This document shows positions 47,592 to 58,249 of a stretch of DNA of 64,000 nucleotides, one piece after another (positions within the stretch are counted from its first letter, which is position 1; each line of letters begins with the position of its first letter). The notes beneath the pieces were generated by a model. That model was not told the origin of the DNA and searched no databases. It was given only the letters and a program-made list of their open reading frames with translations. Origin of the DNA: Liolophura sinensis. Its lineage: Eukaryota; Mollusca; Polyplacophora; Chitonida; Chitonidae. A program made the position numbers and the translations under genes. Location: positions 9,057,606 to 9,121,605 of the forward strand of contig NC_088305.1 of NCBI RefSeq assembly GCF_032854445.1, given 5' to 3'.

Positions 47592-48855
47592 AGTTTGTTA
47601 GAGATTCACTTACATTTGCTGGAGATTAACTCACATTTGTTTGAGATTGACACTTACATTTTTTGGAGATTGACACTTACATTTGTTGGAGATTGACACT
47701 TACGTTTGTTGGAGATTGACACTTACATTTGTTGGAGATTGACTCACATTTGTTTGAGATTGACACTTACATTTGTTTGAGATTGACATTTACATTTGTT
47801 TGAGATTGACACTTACATTTGCTGGAGATTAACTCACATTTGTTGGAGACAAACTTACATTTGTTGGAGATTGACACATTTGTTGGAGATTGACACTTAC
47901 ATTTGCTGGAGATTAACTCACATTTGTTTGAGATTGACACTTACATTTGTTTGAGATTGACACTTACGTTTGTTTGAGATTGACACTTACATTTGCTGGA
48001 GATTGACACTTACGTTTGCTGGAGATTAACTCACATTTGTTGGAGACTGACACTTACATTTGTTGGAGATTGACACTTACATTTGTTGGAGATTCACTTA
48101 CATTTGTTTGAGATTGACACTTACATTTTTTGGAGATTGACACTTACATTTGTTGGAGATTGACACTTACATTTGCTGGAGATTAACTCACATTTGTTGG
48201 AGACTGACACTTACATTTGTTGGAGATTCACTTACATTTGTTGGAGATTGACACTTACATTTGTTGGAGATTCACTTACATTTGTTGGAGATTGACACTT
48301 ACATTTGTTGGAGATTGACACTTACATTTTTTTGGAGATTGACACTTACATTTGCTGGAGATTAACTCACATTTGTTTGAGACTGACACTTACATTTGTT
48401 GGAGATTGACACTTACGTTTGTTGGAGATTGACACTTACATTTGTTGGAGACTGACACTTACATTTGTTGGAAATTGACACTAACATTTACTGGAGATTA
48501 ACTCACATTTGTTGGAGATTGACACTTACATTTGTTGGAGATTGACACTTACGTTTGTTGGAGATTCACTTACATTTGTTTGAGATTGACACTTACATTT
48601 GTTGGAGATTGACACTTACATTTGTTGGAGATTGACACTTACATTTGCTGGAGATTAACTCACATTTGTTGGAGACTGACACTTACATTTGTTGGAGATT
48701 CACTTACATTTGTTGGAGATTCACTTACATTTGTTGGAGATTGACACTTACATTTGTTGGAGACTGACACTTACATTTGTTGGAGACTGACACTTACATT
48801 TGTTGGAGACTGACACTTACATTTGTTGGAGACTGACACTTACATATGTTAAAGA
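47592..48855. repeat. 23/21-bp minisatellite, about 55 units
   Basis: The main unit is TTGTTGGAGATTGACACTTA plus CAT. Shorter 21-bp variants carry GAGATTCACTTACA or GAGATTAACTCACA. TTGGAG alternates with TTTGAG and CTGGAG. Variant order recurs (for example the sequence 'TTTGAG unit, then TTTTTTGGAG unit' at about 47640 and 48115), pointing to block duplications within the array. Confidence 0.95.
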
Positions 48856-49010
48856 TTCATTTGCATTCCACTTTGGGCTTGCATGCTATAAGCCATTCAG
48901 TACATGCAGGAAATTTTGTCACTTAGTGACTCTCAGAAGTTAAGTGGTGTATTCCGGGCGTTCTACTTTTTTTCTACGTTCTTCAAAACCTACACCTCTG
49001 TTGCGGAAGT

Positions 49011-49050
49011 TGGATACGTGCAGGTATAAAACCCCAATCAAGTAAACAGA
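49011..49050 (+). mobile_element. Possible SINE 3'-terminal scrap
   Basis: GTATAAAACCCCAATCAAGT then AAACAGATA resembles the SINE end GTAAAACACCAATCAAATAA, but only about 25 bp align. Confidence 0.3.
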
Positions 49051-51415
49051 TATATATATTTATCTTTGACACAAATAAATGAACCGTCACATTCTTCCAG
49101 ACATATCTATATAGTTCTTCTTCAAGCTAGTGTGCTTAATCCCAGATGAAATCTTTGTACTCATTTCATTATCTCCTGACTGTAGGTCTATTGTGAGATG
49201 CTGGATATATGTTACTGTAGTACACAATACAGCTTTTGTAACATCAGCAGCACCTAGGACCAGTCATCCTACAAGTATGCTTATTACACCTTTTTTCTTA
49301 ATAGCCTGCTCAGTTCATTATAACATCTCCTTTTGACACTCCACGAGAGCTGTAAGGCATTTGCATGTGTATTAAAGTTTGCAAGGTGAATGTGGATATA
49401 TGCGTATGCAGGTCGTGCTGGGAGAGACCCCTTTTTTTCCACCAGAAAATACATTAATCTAGAACGAGAATTTGTGTTAATTGCTAATTGTTGAAATTGT
49501 TTACAAAAACTGCCTCTTTTGCATCAGGTAATTTAGTCATATGTGTGTTTTTTTTTGGTTTACACCCATTAAAAGGGGGTGACTTAAGGGGATGGAGATG
49601 CTGTGTAGGCTTTGCAGTGTACATTTACATCCATTGATGTGTATCAAGGCATTAGATGTGGATTGCAAAATAAACACTACTCATCAGATTAACATTTTTT
49701 ATTTATTACGGCTGGATATGGAAAAAAATAAACACTAATTGACTCATTCAGGGGTAGGAGATAATTTTTTTTTATGGTATGTGGAAAATTTAATCCATCT
49801 CATTTGAATGATCAGTTCTTCTTCTTTTCTTATTCATTCACAATTAACTCCTTATGATAAAGAAGTTACATTTTAACTCCATAAACGATAAATGCATGCG
49901 GTCATTTCTGAAATTCTTATCAAGGTTACATTGATAATATCTGTTTAAAAGGAATGTTAATTTTTTTCTTGCAGTTTTTGGGAACGTCCATTAACATGAT
50001 TAATGAGTGAATTAATCGTACTTGTTGTAAAATGTTTCAGTCAAAAGACAGCAAGGAGTCATTAGGTGTGTGTACATATCCTGTGTTCTTTAAACGAAGT
50101 AAACGTGTGTTAAACATATTGCTTATTAAACATTTAAATGTGCAGATGTGTGATTAATAACAGGGTTTGAGTTTTTAGTACCTCAAAGTAGCAGCTTTCA
50201 TCCTGAAGTGATGTCTTAATATGTACTAGTTTTCTTAACTCTTTCCCTTGTAAATCAATAAATTCATATTTGTGACGAGAGATATTGCTTTGATGTGTTT
50301 CCTTTTTGCTTTTCATTTTTTGTGGTTTTTTTCTTTTTTTGTTTTGTTTCGGCAAAACTCAACCCTAAAACATGAGCTTTAATTAAGTCTTAAGATTATA
50401 GGCACAGGATTTTGACCTATTATGCAGTTACACTTACCGCTAAGAACTTTTTGTGACCAGTAGGCCTCTTGGCTTTAGTACACACCAGATGGTTGTAGAT
50501 ATCATGTTGATTGAATGCTTTAAAGGTGATTATTAAAGCAAAAAACACTCCACGACATGGTGTGAGTGATAGTTAGACATGTACAGGTATTCAGTGAAGC
50601 ATGAAAGGGGAAAAATAAAAAATATGAAAATTTTCACAAAAGCATTAGAAGAAAGGGGTTAAAAATAAAAAGGTGAAACACATTAAATTGTATGTGTATC
50701 TTTGATTATCTGAGATTACAACTGTCATAAAAAAGAAAAACGCAGAGAAAAGAAAGCCTGCTAATCGTTATTCGTGGTTCGTGATCGTTTATTGATACAT
50801 GGAGATGTCATGTAGCGATATGCATGTAGATTATGACCTGAGAGTGACAATGGACAATAGCTTTGTACTTCACAGGCCCCCCCTAACACCCAGCTACCCA
50901 GTAACTGTAATGACACGGTTAGAAACCTACCTCCTGCTAGCCTGGCTGCACCTTCAGTTTTCACCTGGACCAGTCTAAAGTCTAGTATAGGGGGGACAGG
51001 CAGGGATTTCACCTGTGTTTACTTAGATTTACAAGGGAAAATGAGGTTGTTTACAGAAGCAAGACGGGGGTTTTAACCGGTGTCCTAGTTGTCCTTGTAT
51101 ATATGCCGCTTTTTAGAGAGCTTGCGAAGTTTATTTTCTGCAAGTGTATAATACATCACAGCAGACTAAATCAGAAGGAAACCTCACTGCCGTATTGTTA
51201 TGCATATATAAAAGGTGTTGCATATGTGTGCTAGACAACTTTAGTTATAGTTATGAGTTAATAAACTTTTGTCTGTGCTGTGGCAAAATGAAAAGAAAGT
51301 GGTAAAAGAGAAAATTATGAAGGTTTTAGCATGATATGGTATTAATTCTGGAGAACACAGCTCACAGTTAGGTTGTAATTTAACTCGGGTTGTTGATCTA
51401 CATGTGGGATAAATA

Positions 51416-51580
51416 TTCATTCACCCATTCACTCACTCATTCACTCAGTCACTCATTCATTCACTCATTCATTCATTCACTCATTCATTCATTCATTCAT
51501 TCACTCACTCATTCATTCATTCATTCACTCATTCATTCATTCATTCACTCACTCATTCATTCATTCATTCATTCATTCAA
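51416..51580. repeat. (ATTC)n/(ACTC)n microsatellite
   Basis: A 165-bp run of CATT and CACT tetranucleotides. The HS-rich open frame across it (SFIHSFIHS) is a repeat artefact. Confidence 0.97.
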
Positions 51581-52154
51581 CTTTGCCACTTTCCATTCTG
51601 TGAACTACGTTGATAGACGTTGCATCTCCTAATCAATTAATGAAACGTATGAAGAATTATGTAAATAATATAGCACAAAATGCAAATATATATGCACACT
51701 GACTCCGATATGTATACCCGAATTAATAAACGTGAACCGGCTGCTGACATCAGAAGTGCCACCAATGAACCTTTTATGTCACATGACATTCTTCTCTTCA
51801 CAAATGAAGTACAGCTATCTCGTTTATAAATTTCTGCTTTCTTTTGGTTCTTGTTATAAAATGAGTTGATTGGAAATTGTCATGCAGTCAAATGTGGACT
51901 AGGTTTGGAACCAGTATACTTTGAATTCAATAATTCTGTGCAGACTAAAACTGTACATGTAGGTCCGTTACATTTGTAATTTATATGAGCATTTGTTCAG
52001 GAGTTAAAAATTGTCTAATCGGAAATGAAATAACTGTACATTAATTATTCATTAATTCTTATCCTGCATTCCTTTCTGGTCAACAAGCACTATGAATCTA
52101 TAAATTTCTGTAATTTGTACATGTACGTGTGCTTTGCATCAAGTTGGAAAGTCT

Positions 52155-52345
52155 TATGTTACCTGATGTTTGGCTAGGTAAAAATGCACTTTCAGAAGCA
52201 CATAAAGGCCTTAGAATGATACTTTTGATTCCAACACATAATGTTTGTCGATAAGAAATTAATAATGTGGCCCTATACCATGGATAAATTGCTCAGAATT
52301 GAAATGTGTCACTTGAAAAATGCTACACTATAGGTGAAATACTGG
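52155..52345 (-). mobile_element. MITE-like element, minus orientation
   Basis: Read in reverse it matches the family. The + strand has AATGCACTTTCAGAAGCACA, AAGGCCTTAGAATGATACTT, GATAAGAAATTAATAATG, GTGTCACTTGAAAAATGCTA and ATAGGTGAAATAC. The terminal inverted repeat is partly preserved (TTACCTGATGTTTGGC against ATAGGTGAAATA). Confidence 0.65.
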
Positions 52346-52477
52346 AACTTAGATGTGTGTCTGTTTTTTGAGGGATTTTTTGTTTGAGTGAAATACATTG
52401 TTTTCAGATTTCTTTTGGTTGTGGCCAAATTAAACATTTTGAAAGAATGAGGGAGATTATACATGTATCATACATAT

Positions 52478-52594
52478 GGGTCTGCAGCAACCTGCAGATG
52501 GTTGTGGGTTTACCATAATGCTGGGCGCCATCCTATAAGAGAAATATTCTCGAGCACAGTGTTAAACACCAATCAGATAAATAAATAAATAAAT
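52478..52594 (+). mobile_element. 5'-truncated SINE, plus orientation
   Basis: It starts inside the body (CTGCAGCAACCTGCAGATGG), lacks the CCCGGGCTCTGCC block, and continues ATAATGCTGGGCGCCATCC, GAAATATTCTCGAGCAC, AAACACCAATCAGATAAA and (TAAA)n. No clear target-site duplication was found. Confidence 0.88.
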
Positions 52595-53337
52595 ATTTCA
52601 CATACGTGTAATCTGTAAGTATTGAAAATACAATGGACGTACATATAGAGCACGGATGTGTGTCGTGTGTGATGGTTGTCACAATCACTTGTGCCGACTG
52701 TGCTTCATGTATCTTATTGTCTGTGGGTCCAGGGAATCTAAGGGGTAAGGTTACATGTGGATTCTATCCCTGAAGACTGAACCACCCCCACTACATACAT
52801 GTAATTGTACATCTTGATTCCATGTCTCTTTCTGTCAGCATAACTCCAACTCTGGTTCGGGTCAGTCCACTTTGCAATTTTTATACTTAAGGGGTGTGAG
52901 GCAGTATAAACACTATCAGTAGTTAGCTCATTGTTCATGATGTAGAATAGGTAATCATGCTTGTCTAAGCTCAGACGACTTGGCTTAATTACTTGATTTG
53001 TGGTGTGGTTGTCAAAGGGTAGTTGTGCAAGGCTTGAAAGTGTTAATTTCTTTAGGGCAGAACAATTTATTTTTTCAACAGAGCTCATGTCACTTGTATT
53101 ACATGTGCTGCCTTTCCCCCCTCCTCTGTGAAAGGACCGTGGTAGAATCTAATAAACTGTCCTGGCAGGTTGATTCACCTCAAAGTATCACATGACTTGA
53201 GAACTCATACCCCCACTGTATTCCTGGGGCTGACTGATTGTAGTTGACACTAGCATGTCCTGGAGAGTCATTCAGAGCCCCTGAGACCTTGCACATACTT
53301 GGGCAAAGATTGAAGATGAAGTGAGCTGGTTTAAGCT

Positions 53338-53573
53338 ACCTGTGTAGTGTCTGTGTTTCTTCTTACCCCCTAGTCTTGTTTACTGATGAGCCAGAGCTAA
53401 GTGATCAAGTACAGGTAGCTGACTGGCTTGATATGCGTTACCTGCTGTCTTCATTATAGACGGCCCTAAGCCACTACTACCTGAGCGTCAAGCATACAGG
53501 TATGTCTTAATAGCTCAGGGCAGGTAGGCTCACTGTCTGAGAACAGGTGAGCGGAGCTAATGAGACTACAGGT
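53338..53573. promoter_or_regulatory. ACCTG/CAGGT cluster upstream of the internal COBL exon
   Basis: Eight pentamers occur in 236 bp, at 53338, 53412, 53440, 53479, 53497, 53521, 53544 and 53569. About 0.5 would be expected. Further copies lie at 53166, about 53857, 53971 and 53986. The cluster lies 300-540 bp before the ATG of the candidate alternative first exon, where a promoter would be expected. The link to Snail/ZEB-type E2-boxes is inference. Confidence 0.4.
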
Positions 53574-53875
53574 GTGCTTAAACTAAGAGCTGTTCCTTTC
53601 CCCACACCCTCCCTCACACTCTGGAAGGGATCAAGAGGGCTGTGTTTTCGCTGATCTACCCCTAATAACTAGCTACCTCCTGGATGTTTGTTTTTTCAAC
53701 GGGACCCAATGTGTTGTTCTCCTGAAAGGCAGAATTCCTGGCATACAATGGCCTTGGGAAGGATTCATTGATATTTCCAAATTGTAGCTGAGCGTTGTTT
53801 ACTCGAAGGAGAAGTTCACATAAGGAGTAATTTGCTTGTTGACACCTCTGAGCCAGGTGTTATAATCCTGCCAAT

Positions 53876-53932
53876 ATGTTCCGCCGAAAGAAAGCGAAAA
53901 TCACTACCCCTTCACCGTCGGATCTGTCACAG
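53876..53932 (+). CDS. Candidate alternative first exon of cordon-bleu
   Basis: The ATG at 53876 opens a basic N-terminus, MFRRKKAKITTPSPSDLSQ, and the CAG is followed by an almost perfect donor GTAAGTGA at 53933. GC-rich, codon-like sequence stands out from the flanks. It ends in phase 0, whereas the exon only 80 bp downstream needs phase 2. Splicing between them would therefore give a stop four codons later. Phase 0 does fit the exon at 62557, so an isoform skipping the exon at 54013 is possible. Alternatively, leaving the 80 bp unspliced keeps the frame open straight into IPMIDLLVHL. No good acceptor precedes it, so it would be a first exon from an internal promoter. It could also be a chance open stretch. 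Confidence 0.45.
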
Positions 53933-54012
53933 GTAAGTGAGAGCAAACAAGTCATTAAAGCTTTTGTAAACAGGTGTGTTGAGTTCAGGTGTATCCGACT
54001 CTTTTATTTCAG

Positions 54013-54250
54013 CATTCCCATGATTGACCTACTAGTGCACCTGGCGGGTAGAGCTCGACTCAACCCTGCCGGCCACAAACTGGTCATCGTCAACGAGGAA
54101 ACGGGCAGAAACGTTGATTACAAGGCCAATCAAACGGTCGGCTCACTCAGGATTAACACCATCCACCTGGTGGATAAGAAAGCAGTCAACGAGAAAAATA
54201 AAAAGAATGTACACATCAATCCTACGACGAAAAAGGAGCAGCCGTTTGAG
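54013..54250 (+). CDS. COBL: Cordon-bleu exon: first ubiquitin-like (COBL) half-domain
   Basis: The exon completes an Asn codon from the exon at 38466, then encodes IPMIDLLVHLAGRARLNPAG, a continuing strand KLVIVNEETGRNVDYKANQ, TVGSLRINTIHLVDKK, and a lysine-rich linker ending KKEQPFE. The order 'M-DLL--L---LNP--H-L', 'F/YK-N--(I/V)G-L', 'I-L--K' is the hallmark of vertebrate COBL and COBLL1 in the region between the N-terminal strand and the second ubiquitin-like fold. The acceptor is CTTTTATTTCAG and the donor GAG|GTAGGG at 54251. Phases are 2 in and 0 out. High GC and no repeats inside support a genuine exon. Confidence 0.93.
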
Positions 54251-55257
54251 GTAGGGCAGTCTTAATCAGTGTTAAATCCGGGTGTCAGTTTGATAATGGA
54301 AGGTAAAATGTACTTTTATAACGTGCTAATTTATGATTTACACCCACAGTTACCTGATAGGTTTTCCCTATCCCTTTAAAAGCTCCTCTCTGAACACTTC
54401 CATGGCCTCCCCCCACTCCATCTCCCCCCCCCCCCCCACCTACCTGTTACATATTCATGTTACAGCTGGTTTGTAAGTGCCTTTAGAGTGAAATACAAAC
54501 ATGCGCACGATCATTTATATTAGCAATGTGCATGATTCAGCTCGATCTTCATTTAACTGAACTGCATTAATAGGTGATTGTTATTTAACACTGTTATATT
54601 AATTCTGTACGTTCTATCAGCTTTGATCATGTCTGCAATGTATGAACAACTTCAGACATTTCAGAGCTCGACAACCATTAAAAGGCTGTGTTATTTCCCT
54701 CCTCTGCAGAATTCAGAGAATGATGCACTATACATGCATATAAAACAGCTAGGGTATAATAATATGGGAGATTCGAGTTCAAACTCTTTTGCCAGTGAAG
54801 GTAAAAAACGCTCATCCTGTATCATGTGACTCATGAAAAGTGTTACACAGCCTTTGTTGACAGACATTAATTTACCAATCCCTTGTCTCAAAAAGGTTTA
54901 ACTCTACGATTTCCTCCATCGTTTGTCTACTCTAAATGACTTTTGAGAAATTTTTTTCAGATGCCCGTGTTATAGTAAATGTGATCCTGCAGTAGTTGCC
55001 AAACATTTTTGACAGGTCACATGATGCAATTACCTGCAATTCTTCTCTTAATGAAATATTAAGCTGTAAAAAGATTTAGATTTATGTAATTAAAGGTATT
55101 AGTGTTAGGTTTACTATTTTGAATCTGGTTTAATTTACCTGGACACATACATGGGACCTACATGTATATGGTCTCCAAGAATCATTTTTCAATTTTTCAT
55201 TAATTTCACTCATACACTTTACTTTTGCCCTATCAATCAGAGTCAACAGTCTAGTTT

Positions 55258-55400
55258 ATTGTGTATTTATTCATATGTTTGGTGTTTTACACCCTATTCA
55301 AGAATATTTCACTTATACGACGGTGGCCAGGTTATGGTGGGTGGAAAGCGGGCAAAGCCTTTGGGGCGTAGGTTGCTGGCAAACCTTTCCGCTTATGAGC
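55258..55400 (-). mobile_element. SINE, 5'-truncated and diverged, minus orientation
   Basis: On the + strand: GTTTGGTGTTTTACACCCTA, AAGAATATTTCACTTATACG, GGTTATGGTGGGTGGAAAGC, GGGCAAAGCCTTTGGGG and GGTTGCTGGCAAACCTTTCC. The head is missing. Confidence 0.88.
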
Positions 55401-55429
55401 TTCTTGTGTAGTTGTCTGCACTCAGTATA

Positions 55430-55662
55430 CTGTATTTCACCTAAAGTTTAGCATTTTTCAAGTTTAGCATTTTTCAAGTTTAGCATTTTTCGAGTGACAC
55501 CTTGCCTGTTTCTGATTATGACCTCTTCATGCAGTGTTTGATGCAAAGCTTGATTAATTTCTTACCAATAAAAAAAGTATCATTTTAAGGCCTTTGTGTG
55601 ATTCTGAAAGTGAATTTAATTTTATATGTCAAACTTTTAGGTGAAATATAGTATATCAAATA
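55430..55662 (+). mobile_element. MITE-like element, best-preserved copy
   Basis: The left end is AGTATACTGTATTTCACCTA then AAGTTTAGC. The right end is AAACTTTTAGGTGAAATATA then GTATATC. The two ends are reverse complements over about 22 bp with two or three mismatches, which defines terminal inverted repeats. The 17-bp piece AAGTTTAGCATTTTTCA just inside the left end has been triplicated at 55445-55495. The element is about 230 bp, has no open frame and matches at least four other sites in the window, as expected of a non-autonomous DNA transposon. Confidence 0.8.
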
Positions 55663-56445
55663 ATTGCCATTGTCTGTGAAGAATTTTTTGTGTATAGAAA
55701 AAATACATCATGAACAATTTAACACTGAAAATTTAAAGATGCCAAGATGTATTAATTCAGCATGCATGTGCCCTTAATCTGGTGTAATATATAAATTTGC
55801 CGTAATATATAAATTTGGCATAATATATAACATGTAGGCCTATATTTTGAGTCGCATACTGCAGTTGCCACACATTTTTTTCTTTAAAATCCGAAAAAGT
55901 GTTGCGATAATATTTTCTGAAACAAGAAATGTTTTGAAAGCGATGCCAGTCTAAAGCTAGTGTTTATTGCTAACATCCTGAACATGATGTTGTCTCAGTG
56001 CTAATGTTGTGAGTACAGGTAGCATTTACCAGATTTTGACGTGCACATGTTGTTTTTTTTTAAACCTGCCTGTTCTCAAGTATCTAGAGTGGATATTACA
56101 TATATTATATTAGCATATATTGTAGCCAGATTTATAGAACTCCGATTTCTATATATACATATATTTCTAAATTTATTAACACAAATAAAACTCCATCAGA
56201 AATTCCAGTAAATGTAATTTTATTGTATTACAGCCAGGGTAAAGTCTAAAGCTAGAGGTGGCTGTCCCACTAAATTTCATCATGCATCCAACACAGACCA
56301 GATAGTTGCAGATTATGAATTTATAACTTAGTATCCTATCTGTCCATATAATAACCGATAATTAATGCAGACACCAAAACTTGATGTCCTGCAGATTTTG
56401 CAGAGGGAGGGAAATGGAACAGCTATGTAAAGTTTATAACAGCAT

Positions 56446-56612
56446 TCTGGCTTCCTTGATCTCCAGTTATATGTGGGAAGGTCTTCCATCAACCTGCGGA
56501 TGGTTGTAGGTTTCCCCCTGTGCTCTGCCTAGTTTTCTCCCACCATAATTCTGGCCGGTGAAATACATGTATTCTTGAGTACGGTGCGATTAACACCAGC
56601 CAAATAAATAAA
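56446..56612 (+). mobile_element. 5'-truncated SINE, plus orientation
   Basis: It begins in the body (TTCTGGCTTCCTTGATCTCC), continues ATGTGGGAAGGTCTTCCATC, CCTGCGGATGGTTGTAGG, TGCTCTGCCTAGTTTTCTCC and ACCATAATTCTGGCCGG, then loses CCGTCGTATAA before GTGAAATACATGTATTCTTG and (AAAT)n. Confidence 0.9.
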
Positions 56613-56734
56613 TTCAATGACTGTGATTAGTCTCTTGCTTTATCAAGTGCATGCATGTTAAACTTGGACATATACAAATGCTACAAACTGTTGAAATACT
56701 CTGTACATATATGGAGCCATGCAGTACAAGGAAT

Positions 56735-57009
56735 ATAGGGGCTTCCGTGGCTCAGTTGGTTAGCGCACTAGGGCAGTGTAATAACTCAGGAGTCTCTCAC
56801 CAATGCGGTCGCTGTGAGTTCAAGTCCAGCTCATGCTGGCCTCCTCTCCGGCCATACGTGGAAAGGTCTGTCGGCAACCTGCGGATGGTGGTGGGTTTTC
56901 CTTGGGCTCTGCCCAGTTTCCACCCACCATAATGCTAGTCGCCGTCACATAAGTGAAATATTCTTGAGCACGACGTAAAACACCAATCAAATAAATAAAT
57001 AAAATAAAT
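56735..57009 (+). mobile_element. Full-length SINE with perfect 11-bp target-site duplication
   Basis: The head GGGGCTTCCGTGGCTCAGTT has an intact A box (TGGCTCAGTTGG) and B box (GAGTTCAAGTCC). The body and the 3' domain follow the consensus, and the tail is (AAAT)n. GTACAAGGAAT occurs at 56724-56734 and 57010-57020. It is the copy here with the best preserved RNA polymerase III promoter boxes, alongside the one at 63150. Confidence 0.95.
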
Positions 57010-57303
57010 GTACAAGGAATGTGATGAATATAGGTCAGACAGAATTAATGTTGAAAGTGATTCTTTAGTTAAACATGTATGCAGTTGCACTCTGAATCAA
57101 TCTGTTAGTTTATTTTAGGCCTGTCACTGTAGCTTCCTTTAATACATGGGTACCAAATCAAGTGTGCGTTGAGTGGAATACCTCAGTGTTACTTTATGTC
57201 GTCTGTATAACATTTATGTAACATAATTAGTGTGTTAATTGTGATTTCATGTAGTGTGTGTCTTGACCTTCATGCATCAAAAAATCCTGCTTATTCTTCC
57301 ACG

Positions 57304-57991
57304 TGTGCAAGGCTACATATATACAATTAAGGGTACACATATACAAGACCACATATATACAAGGCCATATATATATATAAACAAGGCTACACATGTACAA
57401 GGTTTCATATACACAAGGCTACACATGTACAAAGTCTATATACAAGGCTACATATATACAAGGCTACACATGTAATAGGCTACGCATATTCAAGGCTACA
57501 TGTATACAATTAAGGGTACACATATACAAGACCACATATATACAAGGCCATATATATATATAAACAAGGCTACACATGTACAAGGTTTCATATACACAAG
57601 GCTACACATGTACAAAGTCTATATACAAGGCTACATATATACAAGGCTACACATGTAATAGGCTACGCATATTCAAGGCTACATATATACAATTAAGGGT
57701 ACACATATACAAGACCACATATATACAAGGCCATATATATATATAAACAAGGCTACACATGTACAAGGTTTCATATACACAAGGCTACACATGTACAAAG
57801 TCTATATACAAGGCTACATATATACAAGGCTACACATGTAATAGGCTACGCATATTCAAGGCTACATGTATACAATTAAGGGTACATATATACAAGGCCA
57901 CACATGTACAAGGTCACATATTTACAAGGCTACACATGTACCAGGCTACGCATGTACCAGGCTACGCATATACAAGACCACATATATACAA
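57304..57991. repeat. 183-bp higher-order repeat of ACAAGGCTACACATGT-type units
   Basis: The landmark AAGGCTACATATATACAATT starts at 57309, 57492, 57675 and 57858, giving an exact period of 183 for three full copies and a partial fourth. Within each copy are about ten shorter units of 17-20 bp, such as ACAAGGCTACACATGT, ACAAGACCACATATAT and ACAAGGTTTCATATAC. The right end is interrupted by a SINE; array-like sequence (CATATATACAAGGCTACAT) resumes at about 58250-58275. Confidence 0.95.
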
Positions 57992-58249
57992 AGGGGGCCT
58001 CCGTGGCTCAGTTGGATAGCGCGCTATTGCAGCGTATTGACAGCGTATTCACCAATGCTATGAGTTCAAGTCGACCTCATGCTGGCTTCATCTCTGGTCT
58101 TAGGTTGGAAGGTCTTCCAGCCACCTGCGGATGGTCATGGGTTTCTTCCAAGCTCTGTTCGGTTTCCTCCCACCATAATGCTGGCCGTCTTTGTATAAGT
58201 GAAACATTCTTGAGTACGGCGTAAAACACCAATCAAATAAATAAAGTAA
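57992..58249 (+). mobile_element. Full-length SINE inserted in the 183-bp array
   Basis: The head is GGGGGCCTCCGTGGCTCAGT with A box TGGCTCAGTTGG; the B box is GAGTTCAAGTCG. The body and the 3' domain are normal, and the tail is AAATAAATAAAG. ACATATATACAA flanks it at 57980-57991 and 58250-58261. Because the target is itself repetitive, the duplication is supportive rather than decisive, but the insertion clearly splits the array and is younger than it. Confidence 0.93.

Larger units (their letters stand above)
38467..54012 (+). other. COBL intron between the first two secure exons
   Basis: The donor is GTAAGT at 38467. The acceptor is TTTTATTTCAG ending at 54012. About 15.5 kb. Contents are arrays of 20, 26 and 23 bp, an ATTC/ACTC microsatellite, SINE copies at 43404, 45281 and 52478, family-B repeats, a MITE copy at 52155 and the alternative exon at 53876. 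Stretches with nothing recognisable beyond AT-rich DNA and homopolymers include 38640-39760, 39900-40280, 40620-42390, 42500-43380, 43930-45260, 45780-46440, 46640-47590, 48860-51400 and 51600-52150. Confidence 0.85.

Noticed and set aside
50761-51012. 83-codon minus-strand open frame
   Set aside because: It has no homology I can recognise and no splice signals; length is within chance for this composition.
51390-51632. 80-codon frame rich in Ser, His, Phe and Ile
   Set aside because: It is an ATTC/ACTC microsatellite.
56735-56830. tRNA genes at the SINE heads (also 43404, 57992 and 63150)
   Set aside because: A- and B-box-like motifs are present, but the head does not fold into a full cloverleaf with paired acceptor stem as far as I can see, and it is always followed by the SINE body.
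57254-58224. Open frames of 65-106 codons with YKATHVQGYIYT-like repeats
   Set aside because: They read through the 183-bp array and then into a SINE; they are not a gene.
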